Source of the DNA: Bacteroidota bacterium
GTDB lineage: Bacteria > Zhuqueibacterota > JdFR-76 > DREG01
Assembly (NCBI GenBank): GCA_030624545.1
Contig: JAUXJX010000022.1
Span: 1 to 10,846, forward strand
DNA: 10,846 nt
Reading direction: 5' to 3'
Below, piece by piece: positions 7,251 to 10,846 of this stretch. Each line of letters begins with the position of its first letter. Position 1 is the first letter of the stretch. The notes beneath the pieces were generated by a model that saw nothing but the letters and a program-made list of their open reading frames with translations, ran no database searches and had not been told where the DNA came from. Position numbers and translations under genes: made by a program.

Positions 7251-8570
7251 CTATTCTCCGCCAGTCCCGTTTTGACGTCCCACAGAATGGTAGTCAAAAC
7301 CCAACTTTCTCATTTTTTCAATCCCATAGATATTGCGCAAATCAAAGACCACGGGGGATTTCAGCAAAGCCTTGATTTTTTCCAAATCAAGACTTCGAAA
7401 CTGATTCCACTCCGTCATAAAGATCATGGCGTCGCAGCCTTCAACGGTTTGGTAGGTCTCCTCGCAATATTCTACTTCCGGCAGATCCACTTTAGCATTC
7501 TCCATAGCCACGGGATCAAATGCTTTTACCTTGGCACCGGCCCGAATAATATTTCTGATTATGTCTATTGAGGGAGCATCACGCATATCATCTGTGTTTG
7601 GTTTGAAAGCCAGCCCCAAAACCGCGATGGTCTTTCCCTCCAAATCCCCCATCCCTTCCTTAATCTTATCAAACATTCTCTGTCTCTGCGCTCGATTCAC
7701 ATCGATGGCGGAGCCGATAATGCTAAGATCCGCGCCACGAGCCTTTGCCAACTGGTAAATCGCGGTAGTATCTTTTGGAAAGCAAGATCCGCCATATCCT
7801 GGACCAGGATGAAGGAACTTTTGACCGATCCGCTTATCCAGACCCATTCCCTTCGCCACTGCATGGACATCGGCGCCAACCAACTCACATAGATTCGCCA
7901 TTTCGTTGATATAGGAGATTTTCGTTGCCAGAAATGCGTTAGCGGCGTACTTAATCAGTTCAGCCGTTTCGATGTTCGTCTCTACAAACGGTGTCTCAAT
8001 CAGGTAAAGCGGACTATACAGCTCTTTCATGATTGCCATCGACTCCGGTTGCTCGGAGCCAATCACGACACGGTCGGGACGCATGAAATCTTCAATCGCT
8101 GAGCCTTCCCGCAGAAATTCAGGATTGGACGCGATTGCGAATGGCATGTCATCGGTCTGATTCTCTTCAATTACCGCCCGTATCCACTTTCCGGTACCGA
8201 CCGGAGAGGTGCTCTTGTTTACGATCACTTTATAGCCGTTCTTGTGCTTGGCGATATCTCGAGCCACAGCCTCTATATATCTCAGATCGGCGGATCCGTC
8301 CTCCTTTGACGGCGTGCCTACCGCAATGAATATTACCAGCGATTTCTCGACGGCCGACTTAGTGTCCGTGGTGAAAGACAAACGCCTCTCTTTCACATTT
8401 TTTGAAACCAAAACGTCCAGACCGGGCTCGTAAATAGGGATAGTACCTTTTTGGAGACTTTGAATTTTGGCCTTGACATTGTCAACGCATATAACATCAT
8501 TCCCAAATTCCGCGAAGCAGGTTCCGGTCACCAGCCCAACGTATCCGGTTCCTATGACTGCTATGTGCAT
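7251..8570 (-). CDS. ugd: UDP-glucose 6-dehydrogenase
   Basis: A 439-aa member of the UDP-glucose/GDP-mannose dehydrogenase family, the normal length. The N-terminal NAD-binding motif is GTGYVGLVTG (7-16). KSTSPVGTG (119-127) and NPEFLREGSAIEDFMRPDR (149-167) are classic family stretches. The catalytic Cys263 lies in GYGGSCFPKD (258-267), and the C-terminal domain has GLAFKPNTDDMRDAPS (319-334). It oxidises UDP-glucose to UDP-glucuronate with two NAD+ in the cytoplasm. The GDP-mannose or UDP-ManNAc versions are less likely, given the full match to the UDP-glucose type and the neighbouring UDP-glucuronate 4-epimerase-like gene. AAGGAGG lies five bases before the ATG, the strongest ribosome binding site in the window. 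The sugar transferase ends 78 nt upstream and that leader contains an inverted repeat. A hairpin terminator candidate follows the gene. Confidence 0.95.
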   Translation of the reverse strand: MHIAVIGTGYVGLVTGTCFAEFGNDVICVDNVKAKIQSLQKGTIPIYEPGLDVLVSKNVKERRLSFTTDTKSAVEKSLVIFIAVGTPSKEDGSADLRYIEAVARDIAKHKNGYKVIVNKSTSPVGTGKWIRAVIEENQTDDMPFAIASNPEFLREGSAIEDFMRPDRVVIGSEQPESMAIMKELYSPLYLIETPFVETNIETAELIKYAANAFLATKISYINEMANLCELVGADVHAVAKGMGLDKRIGQKFLHPGPGYGGSCFPKDTTAIYQLAKARGADLSIIGSAIDVNRAQRQRMFDKIKEGMGDLEGKTIAVLGLAFKPNTDDMRDAPSIDIIRNIIRAGAKVKAFDPVAMENAKVDLPEVEYCEETYQTVEGCDAMIFMTEWNQFRSLDLEKIKALLKSPVVFDLRNIYGIEKMRKLGFDYHSVGRQNGTGGE

Positions 8571-8582
8571 CTAATCCTCCTT
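8571..8582 (-). promoter_or_regulatory. Strong Shine-Dalgarno of the UDP-glucose dehydrogenase gene
   Basis: AAGGAGG (8582-8576) with a 5-nt spacer (ATTAG) before ATG 8570 is near consensus and fixes the start. It is clearly stronger than the sites of the neighbouring genes, suggesting high translation of this step. Confidence 0.8.
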
Positions 8583-8590
8583 GACATGAA

Positions 8591-8638
8591 TTGATAATAT
8601 GTTCAAATACTTTAATACATATTCGGCAATCTTATCAA
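8591..8638. repeat. Interrupted inverted repeat in the leader of the UDP-glucose dehydrogenase gene
   Basis: TTGATAA (8591-8597) and TTATCAA (8632-8638) are perfect reverse complements. Inside them TATGT (8598-8602) and ACATA (8617-8621) also pair, leaving a 10-nt bulge on one side. The element fills most of the 78-nt gap between the sugar transferase stop and the dehydrogenase ribosome binding site. It is AT-rich and may form a weak RNA stem or be an operator. A TTGATA resembling a -35 box lies in it without a convincing -10. Chance is a real alternative. Confidence 0.3.
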
Positions 8639-8648
8639 GAATCTTTTC

Positions 8649-10106
8649 CTAATAAGCACCATATCCAAACAGAACTACTAAAACCGTCTTTAGGCTGATC
8701 TTCAAATCCAGCCACAACGACCAGTTATCTATATACTCGAGATCCATTTCCATCCATCGATCAAAGTCCACCATGTTGCGCCCGCTTACCTGCCAGATGC
8801 ATGTAATTCCCGGCTTGAGGCTTAATCGTCGACGCTGCCAGATTTCATACATTTCGACCTCAACCGGCAACGGTGGCCGCGGACCTACGATACTCATATC
8901 TCCTTTCAGCACGTTAAAGAGCTGGGGAAGCTCATCAAGGCTGATCTTTCGCAATAATCGTCCCAGGGGATAGACCCGTGGGTCCCTCTTCATTTTGAAA
9001 ACGGGCCCTTTCATTTCATTCTGTCGCTCCAGTTCTCTTTTGCGAATCTCAGCCCCCACGATCATAGTGCGAAACTTGTATAATATAAATCGCCTGCCAT
9101 TTAGGCCGGAACGTTCCTGTCTGAAAAAAATGGGTCCCTTCGAAGAGAGCTTTATTCCGATTGCAATAAGTAAGAACAACGGCAGCATTAGAATAACGCC
9201 GAGCAACGCCCCGGCAATATCCATCGCGCGTTTTACAAAAAGCTGCCACTCATCAGCGGAAAAGGTCTCAAACTCCAGAAGAGGAATATTTCCAAAATGA
9301 GTTTGTTTAATGCTTGAAATCTTGGTGTCATAGAGATCAACTGAGAGATAAGTACCAACCCCTTCCTTTTCGCATGCCAATATTGCATCTTCGATTTTGG
9401 CCAGCCAGCTTCGCGGAACAACAAATACAACCCTGTCCACAACGTAAGCATGCAATAGCTTTGGAATGTCCGACAATCTTCCCAGCACTTCCGTGCCCAT
9501 TATTTTTGAACCCACTCGTCCAGGTTCGTCATCAATCAATCCGATAATATTCAGACCCCAATTCTTGTGTCTGTTCACTTCGTTGATGAATTTTTGTCCC
9601 CGCTTGCCGGTACCCACAATCAGTATATTGACACTATTAAAGCCTCTCTTTCGCATAACATCGAGAAAGCTGAGAATTATGCGTTTCTCAACCAGTAATG
9701 AACTCGCACTAACAAGGGAAAATAAGCCGACGAAAAGACGGCTGGTAAGGGTCATTTTTGCGAGAAAGACGACGCTGCCTATTGCCAACGTAGCGGCGAT
9801 CCCGGATTGGACAATTCCCCAAAGGATACTACGGTAACTGTTTGTGCGAAAATTCCTATATACGCCAAAAAAACTCAGAAAAACCAACCAGAATAGAATG
9901 GCAGAAAAGAAGATCAATAAGTTGTTTTCAAAGAAGAAAAGTGCTCCACGTAAGTCAAAAGAAGGAGCAAATGCCATCCCACCCAGATTGAGTTTGCCTC
10001 TTACAATTCCCATCAACTGAAATGTTGCAAAGAAAGAGACAGAGATCACCATCAGGTCAATGATCTGAAGAATGTTCTTCAGGAATATTTCTTTTTCGCG
10101 TACCAT
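8649..10106 (-). CDS. Polyprenyl-phosphate sugar-1-phosphate transferase (WbaP/WcaJ-type initiating enzyme)
   Basis: A 485-aa membrane enzyme of the polyprenyl-phosphate hexose-1-phosphate transferase family, full length. Residues about 10-150 hold four to five membrane segments. A CoA-binding-like Rossmann domain follows (ILIVGTGKRGQKF, 161-173, to about 260). The catalytic C-terminal bacterial sugar transferase domain starts near 290 with VKRAMDIAGALLG and a re-entrant/membrane helix, then FRQERSGLNGRRF, KFRTM (344-348), SLDELPQLFNVLKGDMSIVGPRPP (389-412) and the terminal WQVSGRN region. It moves a sugar-1-phosphate from a nucleotide sugar to undecaprenyl phosphate on the cytoplasmic face, the first step of the repeat unit. 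The sugar (glucose or galactose most often) cannot be read from sequence. AGGA is only one base from the ATG at 10106, unusually tight, so initiation may be weak or coupled to the upstream gene, whose stop is 14 nt away. Confidence 0.93.
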   Translation of the reverse strand: MVREKEIFLKNILQIIDLMVISVSFFATFQLMGIVRGKLNLGGMAFAPSFDLRGALFFFENNLLIFFSAILFWLVFLSFFGVYRNFRTNSYRSILWGIVQSGIAATLAIGSVVFLAKMTLTSRLFVGLFSLVSASSLLVEKRIILSFLDVMRKRGFNSVNILIVGTGKRGQKFINEVNRHKNWGLNIIGLIDDEPGRVGSKIMGTEVLGRLSDIPKLLHAYVVDRVVFVVPRSWLAKIEDAILACEKEGVGTYLSVDLYDTKISSIKQTHFGNIPLLEFETFSADEWQLFVKRAMDIAGALLGVILMLPLFLLIAIGIKLSSKGPIFFRQERSGLNGRRFILYKFRTMIVGAEIRKRELERQNEMKGPVFKMKRDPRVYPLGRLLRKISLDELPQLFNVLKGDMSIVGPRPPLPVEVEMYEIWQRRRLSLKPGITCIWQVSGRNMVDFDRWMEMDLEYIDNWSLWLDLKISLKTVLVVLFGYGAY

Positions 10107-10120
10107 ATCCTAATTAAGAA

Positions 10121-10846
10121 CTAATCGAACTGTCGCCCAGTTTGCTTGTACCAGCCGATGAATCTCTGCACTCCCTCCTCAAAATACACCTTGGGCGAGT
10201 AGTCGAGTTTTTCTCTTGCTTTTGAAATATCGGCAAACGTAATTTCAACATCTCCTGATTGAAAGGGCAGAAACTTCATTTGCGCGTCTTTGCCAAGGCA
10301 TTTTTCTATGGTTCTTATCATCTCCAATAGGCCGGTCGTTCGCGAATCTCCGAGGTTATAAATCTCATATCCGTTACAAAACTCAAATGCCTTGACAAGT
10401 CCGTCAATAATATCAGAAATATAAGTATAATCTCTCTGCGAAGAGCCATCTCCATATACGGGAATTGATTCGCCCCTGTCTATTAGCCTGGTGAATTTAC
10501 GAATCGCCATATCGGGGCGCTGTCGGGGTCCATACACCGTGAAAAATCGAATGCAATTGATGGAGATTTGATAAAGATGATGATAAGTATAAGCGATTAG
10601 TTCACCGGCTTTTTTGGTTGCCGCATATGGCGAAACCGGATTGTCCACATTGTGAGACTCAGAAAATGGCACATTCTTATTGAAGCCGTAAACAGAAGAG
10701 GAAGATGCAAAAACAATCTTTGGGACTTCAAAGTCGCGTGCCAGTTCAAAAATATTTAGCGAGCCACGGATATTTACATCTTGATACGCTTGGGGATTCT
10801 GAATGGAGGGACGAACACCAGCCCTTGCAGCCAGATGAAAAATACC
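10121..10846 (-). CDS. Partial CDS (3' part): UDP-glucuronate 4-epimerase-like extended SDR
   Basis: The frame is open from the window edge to TAG at 10121, 241 residues; the N-terminal NAD-binding part lies outside. The visible start HLAARAGVRPSIQNPQAY is typical of UDP-glucuronate 4-epimerases (HLAAQAGVRYSIENP). KIVFASSSSVYG supplies the active-site Ser/Thr region, and SPYAATKKAGE holds the YxxxK pair (Tyr74 and Lys78 of the fragment). RFFTVYGPRQRPDMAIRKF and GDGSSQRDYTYISDI fit the same family. It would interconvert UDP-glucuronate and UDP-galacturonate, using the product of the dehydrogenase encoded two genes downstream. The GTG at 10672 is internal, not the start, since the frame and homology continue upstream of it. 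UDP-glucose 4-epimerase or a related activity is a weaker alternative. Confidence 0.88.
   Translation of the reverse strand, partial: GIFHLAARAGVRPSIQNPQAYQDVNIRGSLNIFELARDFEVPKIVFASSSSVYGFNKNVPFSESHNVDNPVSPYAATKKAGELIAYTYHHLYQISINCIRFFTVYGPRQRPDMAIRKFTRLIDRGESIPVYGDGSSQRDYTYISDIIDGLVKAFEFCNGYEIYNLGDSRTTGLLEMIRTIEKCLGKDAQMKFLPFQSGDVEITFADISKAREKLDYSPKVYFEEGVQRFIGWYKQTGRQFD

Noticed and set aside
1..10846. CRISPR arrays, tRNA/rRNA genes, insertion sequences, phage genes or defence systems
   Set aside because: No direct-repeat array, tRNA-like fold, transposase frame or terminal inverted repeats were seen; almost all sequence is explained by glycan genes.

Overview
The window is part of a bacterial polysaccharide (exopolysaccharide, capsule or O-antigen type) biosynthesis locus. 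All real genes lie on the minus strand, so transcription runs from high to low coordinates. No taxonomic marker is present. The undecaprenyl-phosphate sugar transferase, Shine-Dalgarno-led genes and close gene packing indicate a bacterium. The mixed surface-glycan content and mid-range GC (estimated by eye) would fit a Gram-negative lineage, possibly an environmental candidate phylum, but that is a guess.

In transcription order: (i) the C-terminal part of a UDP-glucuronate 4-epimerase-like SDR, cut by the right edge (10121-10846); (ii) a membrane polyprenyl-phosphate sugar phosphotransferase that would start the lipid-linked glycan (8649-10106); (iii) UDP-glucose 6-dehydrogenase, with a strong ribosome binding site and an inverted repeat in its leader (7251-8570); (iv) an AT-rich 197-nt gap with a perfect 14-bp hairpin followed by a T-run, probably a terminator; (v) a GT4-type glycosyltransferase (5872-7053); (vi) an AsnB-type glutamine amidotransferase (3978-5858); (vii) a class I SAM methyltransferase (3178-3966); (viii) a second extended SDR (2170-3159); (ix) a composite protein joining a flippase-like/LPG-synthase-type membrane domain to a left-handed beta-helix acyltransferase (225-2060); (x) the first 69 codons of a further gene cut by the left edge (1-209), probably a degenerate asparagine-synthase-like protein.

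The genes suggest one pathway. UDP-glucose is oxidised to UDP-glucuronate and may be epimerised to UDP-galacturonate. The phosphotransferase loads the first sugar on the lipid carrier and the glycosyltransferase extends it. The amidotransferase, methyltransferase and acyltransferase probably decorate the glycan or its precursors. The membrane domain may move a lipid-linked intermediate or help modify it. No polymerase, Wzx, Wzz or exosortase gene lies inside the window.

The most interesting feature is the junction inside the composite gene. A strong Shine-Dalgarno and ATG sit exactly where the acyltransferase begins. An A6 run just upstream is placed so that a -1 slip, or one extra A, would end the membrane protein at a TAA overlapping that Shine-Dalgarno. 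The locus may therefore make a fusion, two separate proteins or both; alternatively the fusion may come from a one-base indel.
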